Shown here: positions 15,742-25,629 of the stretch, one piece after another
How the letters are laid out: every line of letters starts with the position of its first letter
Numbering within the stretch: the first letter of the stretch is position 1
NCBI GenBank assembly: GCA_013214575.1
Contig: JABSSD010000034.1
Coordinates: 1 to 40,978, forward strand
DNA length: 40,978 bases
Source: Paracoccaceae bacterium
Lineage (GTDB): Bacteria > Pseudomonadota > Alphaproteobacteria > Rhodobacterales > Rhodobacteraceae
Direction: 5' to 3'
Made by a program: the position numbers and the translations under genes
The notes under the pieces: model-generated
The model's database searches: none
What the model was told of the DNA's origin: nothing
The model's input: only the letters and a program-made list of their open reading frames with translations

Positions 15742-16619
15742 TGGCCGCTGCAACACAAGACACCGCCGTCAGCTCAGGTAAGATTACCCGCGTATTTATC
15801 TATCTCGTGCTGTTGCTCTCGGCCCTGTTCTACCTGCTGCCGTTCTTTGTCATGGTGGTAAATTCGTTGAAACCTCTGGATGAAATCACCGGCGGCAACA
15901 TGATGGCCCTGCCGCAAACATGGACGATTGAACCCTGGCTCAAGGCCTGGTCCACCGCTCAGATTGGGGTCGAAGCAACCGGGTTAAAACCCTATTTCCT
16001 GAATTCCATCCTGATGGTGGTGCCCGCTGTGGTCATTTCCACAGGGCTCGGCGCGCTGAATGGCTATGTGCTGACCAAATGGCGGTTTCGCGGCGATACA
16101 ATCCTGTTTGGCCTGCTGCTGTTTTCCTGCTTTATCCCATTTCAGATCGTGCTGATCCCAATGGCGACGATCCTGGGCAAAATCGGCCTGGCCGGGTCGA
16201 TCCCCGGATTGGTGCTAGTCCACGTGGTCTATGGCGTTGGCTTTACCACGCTGTACTACCGCAACTATTATGCCTCATTTCCGAACGAACTGGTCCGGGC
16301 TGCGATGATCGATGGAGCTGGTTTCTTTCGCATCTTCTGGCGCATCATGTTGCCAGTTTCCGGACCAATCACCGTGGTGTCTGTGATCTGGCAGTTCACC
16401 AACGTCTGGAACGACTTCCTGTTTGGCGCCTCGTTTGGCGGCCAGACCCAGCCGATGACGGTGGCGCTGAACAACCTGGTGCAATCGTCAACCGGGGTGA
16501 AAGAATACAACGTCCATTTTGCCGGCGCAATCCTCGCCGCCCTCCCCACTCTTCTCGTCTATATCGTCGCGGGCCGGTACTTTGTCCGCGGTCTGATGGC
16601 CGGATCCGTAAAAGGCTAA
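15741..16619 (+). CDS. Sugar ABC transporter permease (MalG/GtsC-like)
   Basis: A 292-residue inner-membrane protein. The coupling loop reads LVRAAMIDGAGFFRIFWRI, and the C-terminus ends RYFVRGLMAGSVKG, typical of MalG-type subunits. I chose ATG 15741, which shares one base with the previous stop and has AAGGAGAAG upstream; GTG 15738, one codon earlier, is possible. The ATPase gene starts 4 bp after the stop. Confidence 0.9.
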   Translation: MAAATQDTAVSSGKITRVFIYLVLLLSALFYLLPFFVMVVNSLKPLDEITGGNMMALPQTWTIEPWLKAWSTAQIGVEATGLKPYFLNSILMVVPAVVISTGLGALNGYVLTKWRFRGDTILFGLLLFSCFIPFQIVLIPMATILGKIGLAGSIPGLVLVHVVYGVGFTTLYYRNYYASFPNELVRAAMIDGAGFFRIFWRIMLPVSGPITVVSVIWQFTNVWNDFLFGASFGGQTQPMTVALNNLVQSSTGVKEYNVHFAGAILAALPTLLVYIVAGRYFVRGLMAGSVKG

Positions 16620-16623
16620 TCTC

Positions 16624-17736
16624 ATGGGTTTTCTCGACATCTCAAACGTCACCAAATCTTACGGCAACATCGAAGTCCTGCATCATGTGGACATCGCCGT
16701 CGACGAAGGTGAGTTCCTGGTGCTGGTCGGCCCCTCAGGTTGCGGCAAGTCCACATTGCTGAACATGATTGCCGGGCTGGAAGATATCACCAGCGGCGGC
16801 ATCTCCATCAAAGGCCGCGTTATGAACGGCGTGCATCCGTCCAAGCGCAACATCGCCATGGTGTTCCAAAGCTATGCGCTTTATCCAAACATGACCGTCG
16901 GCCAGAATATGACTTTTGGGCTGGAGATGCACGGCGTTGCCAAGCCCGAGCGTGATAAGGCGCTGGCGGATGTTGCCAAGCTACTGCAGATCGAACAGCT
17001 TCTGGACCGCAAACCCGGCCAGCTGTCGGGCGGGCAACGTCAGCGAGTGGCCATGGGCCGGGCTCTGGTTCGCGAACCGGATGTGTTCTTGTTTGACGAA
17101 CCGCTGTCCAACCTTGACGCAAAACTGCGCGTCGATATGCGCACCGAAATCAAGAAGTTGCATGAAAAGCTGAAAACCACAATTGTCTATGTCACCCATG
17201 ACCAGATCGAAGCCATGACGCTGTCCACCCGGATTGCAGTGATGAATGATGGTTACGTACAGCAATTGGGCACACCCAAGGAAATCTACGACACGCCGTC
17301 CAATCTGTTTGTAGCGACCTTTATGGGCTCGCCAGCAATGAACATTCTGCCTGCCAAGGTGTCGATGATCGAGGGCGTTCCCCATGCCGAGATCACCAAC
17401 GGTGCAGGTCAAACCGCCAGCCTTAGGTTCAGCCAGGCCAACATGGCTGATTGGGCGGGCAAAGAAGTCCTTTTGGGCATTCGCCCCGAAGCCCTGACAG
17501 ATCCAGAAGGCGCGGACCGCAAGTCTCGCAACATAGTGACGCTGCAAAATGCCGTGGACGTGATCGAGCCTGCGGGCGCGGATACTTTTGTCACAACAAC
17601 ACTTGGCGATGTGGCTGTGATCGCGCGGATGCGAGCCGATAGCGATGTTGCCTCGGGTCAGATGTTCGACTTTGCCGTGAATATGGAAAAGGCCGTGGTG
17701 TTTAACCCAAAAACTGAGAAGCGTATCGCGCCTTAA
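16624..17736 (+). CDS. Sugar ABC transporter ATPase (UgpC/MsmK/MalK-like)
   Basis: A 370-residue ATPase. The nucleotide-binding domain has Walker A GPSGCGKST, Q-loop VFQSYALYPNMTV, signature LSGGQRQRVAMGRAL, Walker B VFLFDEPLSNLDA and switch VTHDQIEAMTL. A C-terminal TOBE/MalK-type beta domain of about 130 residues follows (MGSPAMNILPAKV onwards, with GIRPEAL). Such proteins energise CUT1 importers and often serve several of them. It is co-transcribed with both permeases. Confidence 0.92.
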   Translation: MGFLDISNVTKSYGNIEVLHHVDIAVDEGEFLVLVGPSGCGKSTLLNMIAGLEDITSGGISIKGRVMNGVHPSKRNIAMVFQSYALYPNMTVGQNMTFGLEMHGVAKPERDKALADVAKLLQIEQLLDRKPGQLSGGQRQRVAMGRALVREPDVFLFDEPLSNLDAKLRVDMRTEIKKLHEKLKTTIVYVTHDQIEAMTLSTRIAVMNDGYVQQLGTPKEIYDTPSNLFVATFMGSPAMNILPAKVSMIEGVPHAEITNGAGQTASLRFSQANMADWAGKEVLLGIRPEALTDPEGADRKSRNIVTLQNAVDVIEPAGADTFVTTTLGDVAVIARMRADSDVASGQMFDFAVNMEKAVVFNPKTEKRIAP

Positions 17737-17793
17737 TCTCCTCACGCCTGTCTGCACTGGCAATTTCACATCAAAACCTGAAAAAGGAAGCCC

Positions 17794-18720
17794 ATGATCC
17801 TATGTTGCGGAGAAGCGTTGATCGATATGATTCCCACTCCAACCCAATCTGGATCAGATGGGTTTGTGCCCCACTCGGGTGGTGCGGTTTTCAACACCGC
17901 AATTGCGCTGGGACGGCTGGGCGTGAAAACCGGAATGCTGACCGGGCTTTCGACCGACATGTTCGGAGCCCAGCTTGAAGCATCGCTTATTGCAAGTCGG
18001 GTGGATACGTCCCCCGTGATCTGGTCAGATCGGCCTACCACGCTGGCCTTTGTCACGCTGGTTGACGGGCAGGCCACGTATTCCTTTTTCGATGAAAACT
18101 CAGCGGGGCGAATGCTTGCGCCGAGTGATATTCAGCCGCTTTCGAAGGATGTTACCGCTCTGTTTTTCGGCGGCATCAGCCTCATCTGCGAACCATGCGC
18201 GCACGCCTATGCCGATCTGGCTGCCCGCACCGCCTGCGACAAAGTGGTGATGCTGGACCCCAATATCCGACCCGGCTTTATCAAGAACATCCCACAGTTT
18301 CGATTGCGCTTGGAACGATTGATCTCAATGGCAGATATTGTAAAGATTTCTGACGAGGATCTTGATTGGATTTATCCGGCGCCCGATACGCTGGCTGCCA
18401 AGGTGACGTTACTGCTCAAAGCAGGTCCTTCAATTGTTGTCTTAACTAAGGGTGCAAAAGGTGCCTCTGCATTTACTGCGGCAGGACACGAGGTTTCTGT
18501 AACCGGCGAGCGGGTCAAAGTTGTCGATACCGTGGGAGCCGGAGATACATTTAATGCGGGATTTCTGGCTAAACTATTCGATCTTGAGGTGGTGACGAAA
18601 GTCGCTTTGAGACAGATTGGCATCAACGACGTCCGGGCTGCGCTTACCTATGGCACAAGGGCAGCAGCGATCACTGTGTCACGCGCCGGGGCCAATTCTC
18701 CATGGGTGGGGGAGTTGTGA
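17794..18720 (+). CDS. PfkB-family carbohydrate kinase (probable fructokinase)
   Basis: A 308-residue ribokinase-fold kinase. The N-terminus ILCCGEALIDMIP and the glycine pair in PHSGGAVFNTAIALGRLG are fructokinase-like. The C-terminal signature DTVGAGDTFNAGF carries the catalytic base Asp251. AAAGGAAG precedes the ATG. With the AGE-family isomerase this gives a plausible route from mannose to fructose 6-phosphate. The gene ends in SPWVGEL, and IS6a-derived sequence starts 2 bp later; the C-terminus still looks natural for the family, so I regard the gene as intact. Confidence 0.88.
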   Translation: MILCCGEALIDMIPTPTQSGSDGFVPHSGGAVFNTAIALGRLGVKTGMLTGLSTDMFGAQLEASLIASRVDTSPVIWSDRPTTLAFVTLVDGQATYSFFDENSAGRMLAPSDIQPLSKDVTALFFGGISLICEPCAHAYADLAARTACDKVVMLDPNIRPGFIKNIPQFRLRLERLISMADIVKISDEDLDWIYPAPDTLAAKVTLLLKAGPSIVVLTKGAKGASAFTAAGHEVSVTGERVKVVDTVGAGDTFNAGFLAKLFDLEVVTKVALRQIGINDVRAALTYGTRAAAITVSRAGANSPWVGEL

Positions 18721-18721
18721 G

Positions 18722-18897
18722 GGTCTTGTCCGAGGATACTCGGTTGTGAAGGGCAGGGTGGCGATTTAGCTTCTCGGCATGACAAAACACAGTCCATTTC
18801 GGTATTTTAAGACCAGTCCCGACATCATTCGCCTTGCGGTGATTTTGTACGTCCGGTTCCCCCTGTCGCTCCGGAATGTGGAGGAATTGTTGCTCAG
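18722..18897 (+). pseudogene. IS6a remnant: left end and transposase N-terminus
   Basis: The left-end region aligns with that of the complete copy at 22241 (shared GGCGA-TTAGCTTCTCGGCATG just before the start), but the terminal repeat is decayed. The ATG at 18779 opens the familiar TKHSPFRYFKTSPDIIRLAV and reaches LRNVEEL before the match stops at about 18897. Only about 40 of 235 residues remain. It marks the right border of the sugar module. Confidence 0.82.
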
Positions 18898-19087
18898 AGA
18901 ATGTTCGCTGGCAGGTCCGTTCCCTCCGCCACTTGCCAAAGAAAACCCATTCTCCGTTTTGGGCCACCGCCGGATTTTCTTGTTGTTTTCAAAGGTTGTA
19001 GCGGCTGGGCTGTTGACTGCGGTAATCCCCCCCGAAACTAAGGGGATGCGGAAGTAGAATTTTCTCGGCAAGATATCTGAGGAGATT

Positions 19088-19354
19088 TTGATGAAGATGA
19101 CGAGATATAGCGAACCCCAAATTCTTACGATCCTACGCCAAGCCGAAGGCGGCGTGCCGGTGTCTGAGCTGTGCCGCGAGCACGGGCTGAGCAACGCGTC
19201 GTTCTACAAATGGAGATCAAAATACGGTGGTATGGACGCGTCGATGATCAGCCAGATGAAGGCGCTTGAGGACGAGAACCGACGGCTGAATAAAATGTAT
19301 GCCGAGATGAGCATGCAGGCAGAATTGCTGAAGGAGGCCCTTGGAAAAAAGTGA
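19088..19354 (+). CDS. IS3-family transposase OrfA
   Basis: An 88-residue protein with an N-terminal helix-turn-helix ([20 protein letters not shown] then [12 protein letters not shown]) and a coiled-coil leucine-zipper segment ([18 protein letters not shown]). GGAG at 19080-19083 precedes the ATG. The gene ends GGA AAA AAG TGA, where a run of six A residues plus G allows -1 slippage into orfB. Alone it acts as the DNA-binding regulatory subunit. Confidence 0.9.
   Translation: MMKMTRYSEPQILTILRQAEGGVPVSELCREHGLSNASFYKWRSKYGGMDASMISQMKALEDENRRLNKMYAEMSMQAELLKEALGKK
19345..19351 (+). promoter_or_regulatory. Programmed -1 frameshift site (A6G) in the IS3-family element
   Basis: AAAAAAG at 19345-19351 in orfA phase A-AAA-AAG sits directly before the orfA stop. 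A -1 slip joins LGKK to the frame reading [13 protein letters not shown]. This is the classical IS3-family signal for making the OrfAB transposase. Confidence 0.6.
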
Positions 19355-20178
19355 TCCGGCCAGCCCTACGTCGGGGTTTGGCCGAAAAAGCGGTAGCGCG
19401 CCATGGGGTCAGCATTGCGCTGGCCTGCCGCACCTTTGATGTCAGTGAGACCTGCTATCGTTACAGCCCGCTCTTGAGCGATGAGAACGAAGAGATTGCA
19501 GATCTGCTGGTCGAACTGACGGCCGCACGGAAGACGTGGGGGTTTGGGCTATGTTTCCTGCATCTACGTAACGTGCAGGGCCATCCATGGAACCACAAAA
19601 GAGTTTACCGGATCTACTGCGAGTTGGAACTGAACCTGCGCATTAAGCCTCGTAAGCGCTTGAAGCGGGACAAACCTGATGCGCTGGCAGTGCCGGACGC
19701 ACCGAATGTGACCTGGTCTATGGATTTCATGGCAGATCGCCTCGGGGATGGTCGGGCATTCCGGCTGTTGAACGTGCTGGACGACTTTAACCGTGAAGGG
19801 CTTGGCATCGAGGTCGACTTTTCCTTGCCAGCCGAAAGGGTCATTCGCAGCCTTAATAGGATCATTGAATGGCGGGGGAAACCAGGAACCATTCGGGTCG
19901 ATAACGGGCCGGAGTACATCAGTGGAAAGCTGTTGGAATGGGCGGAAAAGCAAGGGATTAGCATCCAGCACATCCAACCGGGAAAGCCGCAACAGAACGC
20001 TTACATCGAGCGCTATAACCGCACCGTCAGGCATGAATGGTTGGACCAACACATCATTGAAAACATAGAGGAGGCACAGGACTTCGCCACACAATGGCTA
20101 TGGACTTACAACAATGACCGCCCGAATATGGGCATCGGCGGCATAACCCCCGCCCAGAAACTAAAAATGGCCGCGTAA
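19351..20178 (+). CDS. IS3-family transposase OrfB (DDE integrase domain)
   Basis: A 275-residue catalytic part. It has an HTH_21 region ([19 protein letters not shown]), then the rve core with DDE residues in WSMDFMAD (Asp), [11 protein letters not shown] (Asp) and [17 protein letters not shown] (Glu), ending [19 protein letters not shown]. It is translated mainly as an OrfAB fusion by frameshifting; the GTG at 19351 only marks the start of the open frame. No stop or deletion interrupts it. Confidence 0.9.
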   Translation: MIRPALRRGLAEKAVARHGVSIALACRTFDVSETCYRYSPLLSDENEEIADLLVELTAARKTWGFGLCFLHLRNVQGHPWNHKRVYRIYCELELNLRIKPRKRLKRDKPDALAVPDAPNVTWSMDFMADRLGDGRAFRLLNVLDDFNREGLGIEVDFSLPAERVIRSLNRIIEWRGKPGTIRVDNGPEYISGKLLEWAEKQGISIQHIQPGKPQQNAYIERYNRTVRHEWLDQHIIENIEEAQDFATQWLWTYNNDRPNMGIGGITPAQKLKMAA

Positions 20179-20217
20179 GTTCTACAGCCGCACCCCGTTA
20201 AAAATGGGGGGATTACC

Positions 20218-20729
20218 CTGCCACTTCGGTAGCAGGGCCTGAAATGGTTCTCCCTCCCCCGGTATTCTCCAAAGCTGTTGACTAAGGATGTGTTGGTTCA
20301 CAACTTTAAGTCACAGATATTGCGGGGATTTTCATGAGACTCTCGAGCTGCAGTTTGTCAAATCAGATGGCAGGCGAACGTCACCGGCTTCGAAACGGAG
20401 TTCAGTGGCAACGCAGAGGCGGCCGTTCACCCGCATACCATTTGGATGGCAAAGAGGGCGGAAGGTGGTGGTCTGCTGCAGGTGCGAAATGGTTGACCGA
20501 GTTCCCTGAAACGGTCACTCAAACCGACGTGAATGGCCCATTCCGGGCATTCGCCTGCCCAACAATCGCCGCAGTGCAGCTTTCGCATTCCAGTCATTCG
20601 TGGAGGATGCAGCATTTTTCAAAAAGGAATGACTTCAGCGCGGGCAATCCCGCTTTTGATTGAGCTTCGGCCAATCGCCGCTTTCATGCCTGCGAGCCTG
20701 TATTCGAAGTGATAGAAAACGATAACAGC
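20218..20729. other. 512-bp stretch without a recognised gene
   Basis: Between the IS3-family element and the dioxygenase gene I see no conserved protein, RNA or IS end. Short open frames exist on both strands but none resembles a known family. It is probably decayed coding or former intergenic sequence. Confidence 0.5.
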
Positions 20730-21665
20730 TCACCAGTCCTTCAGTCCAAGCAGTAATTGGCCTAAGTCCGTCAGCACCGCTGGTGAGACGAATTTCTTTT
20801 CCCAATCTCTAGGATCTCCCGGGAAATCAGGGCGCTTTGGAGGCTCGATTTCAGTCCAGAGCCGGATGCGCTCAGCTTTTTCCTCTGAATTCGACGGTTC
20901 CGCTGGATGCATCGAGATGTATTGTGCCAGCCGCACACGGTCCTTCGAGATATTTGGGCGCACGCCATGGGCCAGCAGCGAGTTGAAAATCATCAAATCT
21001 CCAGGGGCCAGTGTGATGTTCTCGCGTTCAATCCCTGTCATATCCGGCATAAGAGGATTTCGATCTGATGGCTGCGTTGCGATCCATTCGTCAAAATGTT
21101 CAAAAAGATAAGGAGCGCACTGAAACCCGCCGGTCTCTTCGTCCTGCGCATCGAGGCTGAGAACGCCTTGCACTCCGATCGGCAGGGGGTAAATTGAGGT
21201 ATTGACGTCCCAATGAATGAAGCCGTCCTTCGAAGTCGCGCCTTTCTTTGGCGGGTTCAGGTTCGCGCGATCAATGGTCACCCATAGGTCTTCTCGGTCC
21301 CAGATGTCGACGAATGCATCATAGAGGCGGGGGGTCTGCCGGTTATCCCAGAGGGCTTGATGGTGATATATTTCAACCATGCCTGCATTGTTCAGCTCTT
21401 TGCGGACGTGAGACCGCCGTTCGGGAGCGTACCATGTGCTAGGATCGTTCGGGTCTTTTTCGTCAAACTCCCAAAGAACATCTACCAGTGCTTTAGTTTG
21501 CGCCGGCGGAACCGCTCGTCTCACAACGACGTATCCTTTGGCGATCCAGTGCTGCCAATCCTCTTTCGACAGAACCCGCAGTGGCAGCGTCTTTTGAACA
21601 TCCTTTAACTGCGTTGTCAGGTTGGTGCTGACTGGATGACTGATTTCGTCTGCAGAAGGCAGCAT
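20730..21665 (-). CDS. Phytanoyl-CoA dioxygenase (PhyH)-family oxygenase
   Basis: A 311-residue Fe(II)/2-oxoglutarate-dependent oxygenase. The iron triad is visible: His151 and Asp153 in FIHWDVNTS, and distal His233 in LLAHGVRPN. Arg243 or Arg245 in KDRVRLAQY would hold 2-oxoglutarate. I chose the ATG at 21665 because GGAGG lies 9 bp upstream; a longer in-frame start at 21734 has no such site. The family hydroxylates varied small molecules, such as phytanoyl-CoA, ectoine and halogenation substrates, so no substrate can be named. It stands alone between IS remnants with no operon partner. Confidence 0.85.
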   Translation of the reverse strand: MLPSADEISHPVSTNLTTQLKDVQKTLPLRVLSKEDWQHWIAKGYVVVRRAVPPAQTKALVDVLWEFDEKDPNDPSTWYAPERRSHVRKELNNAGMVEIYHHQALWDNRQTPRLYDAFVDIWDREDLWVTIDRANLNPPKKGATSKDGFIHWDVNTSIYPLPIGVQGVLSLDAQDEETGGFQCAPYLFEHFDEWIATQPSDRNPLMPDMTGIERENITLAPGDLMIFNSLLAHGVRPNISKDRVRLAQYISMHPAEPSNSEEKAERIRLWTEIEPPKRPDFPGDPRDWEKKFVSPAVLTDLGQLLLGLKDW

Positions 21666-21688
21666 TCCTTGATCCTCCGTAGATCTGA

Positions 21689-23058
<1,370 letters not shown>

Positions 23059-23060
23059 CT

Positions 23061-23693
23061 TACCATCGCTTCGCAAATAGCACGGCAGATGTTGAAGACC
23101 TGTTGGCAGCTCGGGGTGTGGTTGTCAGCCGGGAAGCGATCCGGCTGTGGGTCAATCGCTTTGGCCGACACTTCGCAGATTGCATTCGACGGGATCGTCC
23201 GCTGCCGAACGACAAGTGGCACATGGACGAAGTTGTGATCACGATCCGTGACAAGAAACATTGGCTGTGGCGTGCGATCGACGCGAATGGAGACGTTCTC
23301 GATATTCTTGTACAAACCCGCCGGAATGCCAAAGCTGCCAAGCGGATTTTCCAAAGACTGGTTGCACGGTTTGGCGAACCAAGGGTCGTCATCACCGACA
23401 AATTGCGCAGTTATATCAAACCGATTAAAACACTGGCCCCGGACGCTGACCACCGGGCCCACAAAGGCCTAAACAATGCGATCGAAGTCTCGCACCAGCC
23501 CACCCGTAAACGAGAGAAAATAATTGGCCGGTTCAAATCTCACCGGCAGGCTCAGAGGTTTCTATCCGCGCATGACCAGATCAACCTTATTTTTCGCCCC
23601 CGCCGCTATCAACTCACCGCAACCTCATACCGCCACGCCCGCTCCGATGCGTTCAGCCTCTGGGCCGAATATTCCGCTGAAATGGTGGCCTGA
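23061..23693 (+). pseudogene. ISb (second IS6-like type) transposase, 5'-truncated
   Basis: The frame starts directly at the IS6a right end with YHRFANSTADVEDLLAARGV and continues through the DDE core: HMDEVVITIRDKKHWLWRAI (first Asp), VVITDKLRSYIKPI (second Asp) and NNAIEVSHQPTRKREK (Glu). Compared with the full copy at 35160-35870, about 26 N-terminal residues and the left terminal repeat are missing. The ISb right repeat AACAACTTGGCAATACCC remains at 23728-23745. The IS is therefore one-ended and defective. Confidence 0.88.
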
Positions 23694-23727
23694 CCCCGTG
23701 TCAAAAGAAACGTCACAAACGGCAAGC

Positions 23728-23745
23728 AACAACTTGGCAATACCC
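23728..23745 (+). repeat. ISb right terminal inverted repeat
   Basis: AACAACTTGGCAATACCC is the surviving end of the truncated ISb copy. The same 18 bp lies at 35901-35918, and an inverse with one change lies at 35108-35125. Confidence 0.85.
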
Positions 23746-23760
23746 AGGCAATGCATTCTT

Positions 23761-23791
23761 GCCCTTCTGTCTTTAGAAGGGCGGTATTTTT
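23761..23791 (+). terminator. Rho-independent terminator
   Basis: A perfect 8-bp stem GCCCTTCT/AGAAGGGC with a 6-nt loop, followed by GGTATTTTT. It lies after the ISb end and insulates the downstream operon from IS transcription, or it is the end of a lost gene. Confidence 0.7.
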
Positions 23792-23899
23792 GGGGAAGCT
23801 GAGGTCGAGATCTGTGACAGAGCACCCTGCATTGGGCGCTCAGGGATCCCATAGTTGAAGGAGATTGTTGATTTATATGCAAAAAATGGTCGTTCTAGC

Positions 23900-23943
23900 T
23901 TCATACCAAATGGTTTGACCTATTGGTATGAAATATGCATAGT
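23900..23943 (+). promoter_or_regulatory. Nested palindrome overlapping the predicted promoter of the catabolic operon
   Basis: TTCATACCAA (23900-23909) and TTGGTATGAA (23923-23932) are exact inverse arms; the 13 bp between them contain a further GGT...ACC symmetry, so the whole 33 bp is close to symmetric. Reading across it gives two overlapping ACCAnnTGGT-type units (ACCAAATGGT and ACCTATTGGT) that resemble the core of the RutR consensus TTGACCANNTGGTCAA. TTGACC (23915-23920) with a 17-bp spacer to CATAGT (23938-23943) is a plausible promoter. A RutR-like regulator is encoded in the operon at 30733, so autoregulation is likely. The rest of 23792-24023 shows no gene. Confidence 0.55.
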
Positions 23944-24023
23944 TGACTCATCTAATGTGAGGGATCGGCAATGAAACGGAACCATTTATGGTCGGAGGCA
24001 GTCGAAATCTCTGTGCTTCAACT

Positions 24024-24824
24024 ATGAAACGTCAATGGTCTGATTACTCGAGCCAAGCCTTTGCACAGCTTGACCGTGATCGACTGATCGCGGTGCTGCC
24101 AGTGGGGGCAATTGAGCAGCACGGCCCGCATCTACCGATGTCGGTGGATGCCTGCGTTGCGGATGGGCTCGTCGATATCCTGTCGCAAAAACTGCCAGAG
24201 GCAAGCCCGGTCCTGTTTCTGCCCACGCAAGCCATCTGTAAAAGTAATGAACACCTGCGCTATCCCGGAACGCTGACTTTATCGGCCGAGACGCTGATCC
24301 GGGTCTGGACCGAGATTGGCGCCTGCGTGGCCCGATCTGGGGTGCGCAAAATGGTGCTGCTGAACAGTCACGGCGGCAATATTTCGACCATGGATATTGT
24401 CGCCAGAGAGCTGCGGGTAAATCATGACATGATGGTGTTCTCGGTAAATTGGTTCGGACAGGGCATGCCCGAAGGGGTCTATTCTGAGACCGAAACCCGC
24501 TTTGGTATTCACGCAGGCGACATGGAGACCTCGGTGATGCTGGCGCTGGATCCCGGTAACGTCGACATGAGCCAAGCGCAGGACTTTCGCTCGCGTGGGC
24601 AGGACTTGGCTGAGGATTACCAGCATTTATCGCTGGCAGGTGAGGCAAAACCCGGCTGGCAAATACAGGATATGAATCCGTATGGTGCCTGCGGCGAAGC
24701 GCATCTTGCGACTGCGGAAAAAGGCCAGACCACCTTGGATTTTGCCACTGACAAGCTGGTCGAAGTCCTCAATGAAATCGACCAACTTCCTGTGTCGTGG
24801 CTCGACGAGAAACCTGCATGGTGA
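24024..24824 (+). CDS. Creatininase-family amidohydrolase
   Basis: A 266-residue metal-dependent amidohydrolase. The N-terminal motif LPVGAIEQHGPHLPMSVDA supplies the expected metal ligands Glu31, His33 and Asp42; His116 is in LLNSHGGN and Glu168 in HAGDMETSVM. True creatininase has His-Tyr-Glu at the fourth site, whereas NSHGGN is typical of the wider family (mycofactocin and formamide-type deformylases), so creatinine is not assured as substrate. I chose the ATG at 24024 because family similarity starts there; an in-frame ATG at 23988 is possible and no clear ribosome-binding site decides. First gene of a nine-gene operon; the transporter ATPase starts 4 bp after its stop. Confidence 0.85.
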   Translation: MKRQWSDYSSQAFAQLDRDRLIAVLPVGAIEQHGPHLPMSVDACVADGLVDILSQKLPEASPVLFLPTQAICKSNEHLRYPGTLTLSAETLIRVWTEIGACVARSGVRKMVLLNSHGGNISTMDIVARELRVNHDMMVFSVNWFGQGMPEGVYSETETRFGIHAGDMETSVMLALDPGNVDMSQAQDFRSRGQDLAEDYQHLSLAGEAKPGWQIQDMNPYGACGEAHLATAEKGQTTLDFATDKLVEVLNEIDQLPVSWLDEKPAW

Positions 24825-24828
24825 TGAC

Positions 24829-25629
24829 ATGAATACCGAAAATAACTCAGGGGTTGAGGCCCCGATTCAGATTGAAATGTCCGGTGTCGACAAGGTATTC
24901 GGCAATGGGACGATCGCTGTCCGGGGGTTGAACCTGACAGTCCAGCAGGGCGAATTTGTCAGTTTTCTTGGCCCGTCGGGCTGTGGGAAAAGCACCGCTC
25001 TTAAGATGATCTCGGGGCTTTTGTCGCATTCTGCCGGCGAGATCACGGTCAACGGCCATCCCCCAGGGCAAAGCCAGGACATTGGCTATGTGTTTCAAGA
25101 AGCAACGCTGATGCCTTGGGCCACGGTGTTTGACAATGTCTATCTACCCCTGCGGCTGAAAGGGGTCTCCCGCCCCGACGCGCAGGTCGACGTCGAAGCC
25201 GCCCTGGCATCGGTGGGCCTGTCAAAATTCAATGACTCATATCCGCGGGAATTGTCAGGCGGCATGAAAATGCGGGTCTCGATTGCCCGGGCCATGGTGA
25301 CCAAGCCAAAGCTGCTGCTGATGGATGAACCGTTTGCAGCCCTGGACGAGATGACACGGTCCAGATTGAACAACGATGTCATGGCGCTGTGGAAAAAGCG
25401 GGATCTGACGGTGATCTTTGTCACCCATTCGGTCTTTGAATCGGTTTACCTGTCTAGCCGCGTGGTGGTGATGGCCGCCCGCCCGGGGCGGGTGGTGAAC
25501 GAGATTGCGCAGCACGACAACTATCCCCGAACCGAACAATACCGCACGACCGCCGCCTATGCCGAAAATTGCCGCGTCGTCAGTCAGGCGCTAGAGGAGA
25601 CAATGGATCATGTCGATATCAACCACTGA
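24829..25629 (+). CDS. ABC transporter ATPase (SsuB/TauB/ThiZ-like)
   Basis: A 266-residue nucleotide-binding subunit. Walker A is GPSGCGKST, signature LSGGMKMRVSIARAM, Walker B LLLMDEPFAALDE and switch VTHSVFESVYLSSR; the FQEATLMPWATVFDN block and this switch are typical of nitrate/sulfonate/taurine and thiamine-precursor importers. I chose ATG 24829 just after the creatininase-like gene; earlier in-frame starts lie inside that gene. The permease gene overlaps its 3' end by 20 bp. Confidence 0.92.
   Translation: MNTENNSGVEAPIQIEMSGVDKVFGNGTIAVRGLNLTVQQGEFVSFLGPSGCGKSTALKMISGLLSHSAGEITVNGHPPGQSQDIGYVFQEATLMPWATVFDNVYLPLRLKGVSRPDAQVDVEAALASVGLSKFNDSYPRELSGGMKMRVSIARAMVTKPKLLLMDEPFAALDEMTRSRLNNDVMALWKKRDLTVIFVTHSVFESVYLSSRVVVMAARPGRVVNEIAQHDNYPRTEQYRTTAAYAENCRVVSQALEETMDHVDINH

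Larger units (their letters stand above)
19021..20217 (+). mobile_element. Complete IS3-family element (IS407-like), 1197 bp
   Basis: The ends are GGTAATCCCCCC (19021-19032) and its exact inverse GGGGGGATTACC (20206-20217). CTGC lies directly outside both ends (19017-19020 and 20218-20221), a 4-bp target duplication as expected for the IS407 subgroup. It carries overlapping orfA and orfB with a slippery A6G. It appears to be the only element here with both ends, intact genes and a target duplication, and so is probably the most recent arrival. Its left flank 18898-19020 has no recognised gene. Confidence 0.9.

Noticed and set aside
18898-19020. Possible tRNA 3' end or attachment site around CCCTCCGCCA (tRNA-Ser/Leu-like tail).
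   Set aside because: Only the last bases resemble a tRNA acceptor end; no T-arm with a normal TTCRA loop and no 5' half could be folded, and no integrase is nearby.
20218-20729. Short open frames on both strands after the IS3-family element.
   Set aside because: No conserved motif, no ribosome-binding site and no continuity with neighbours.
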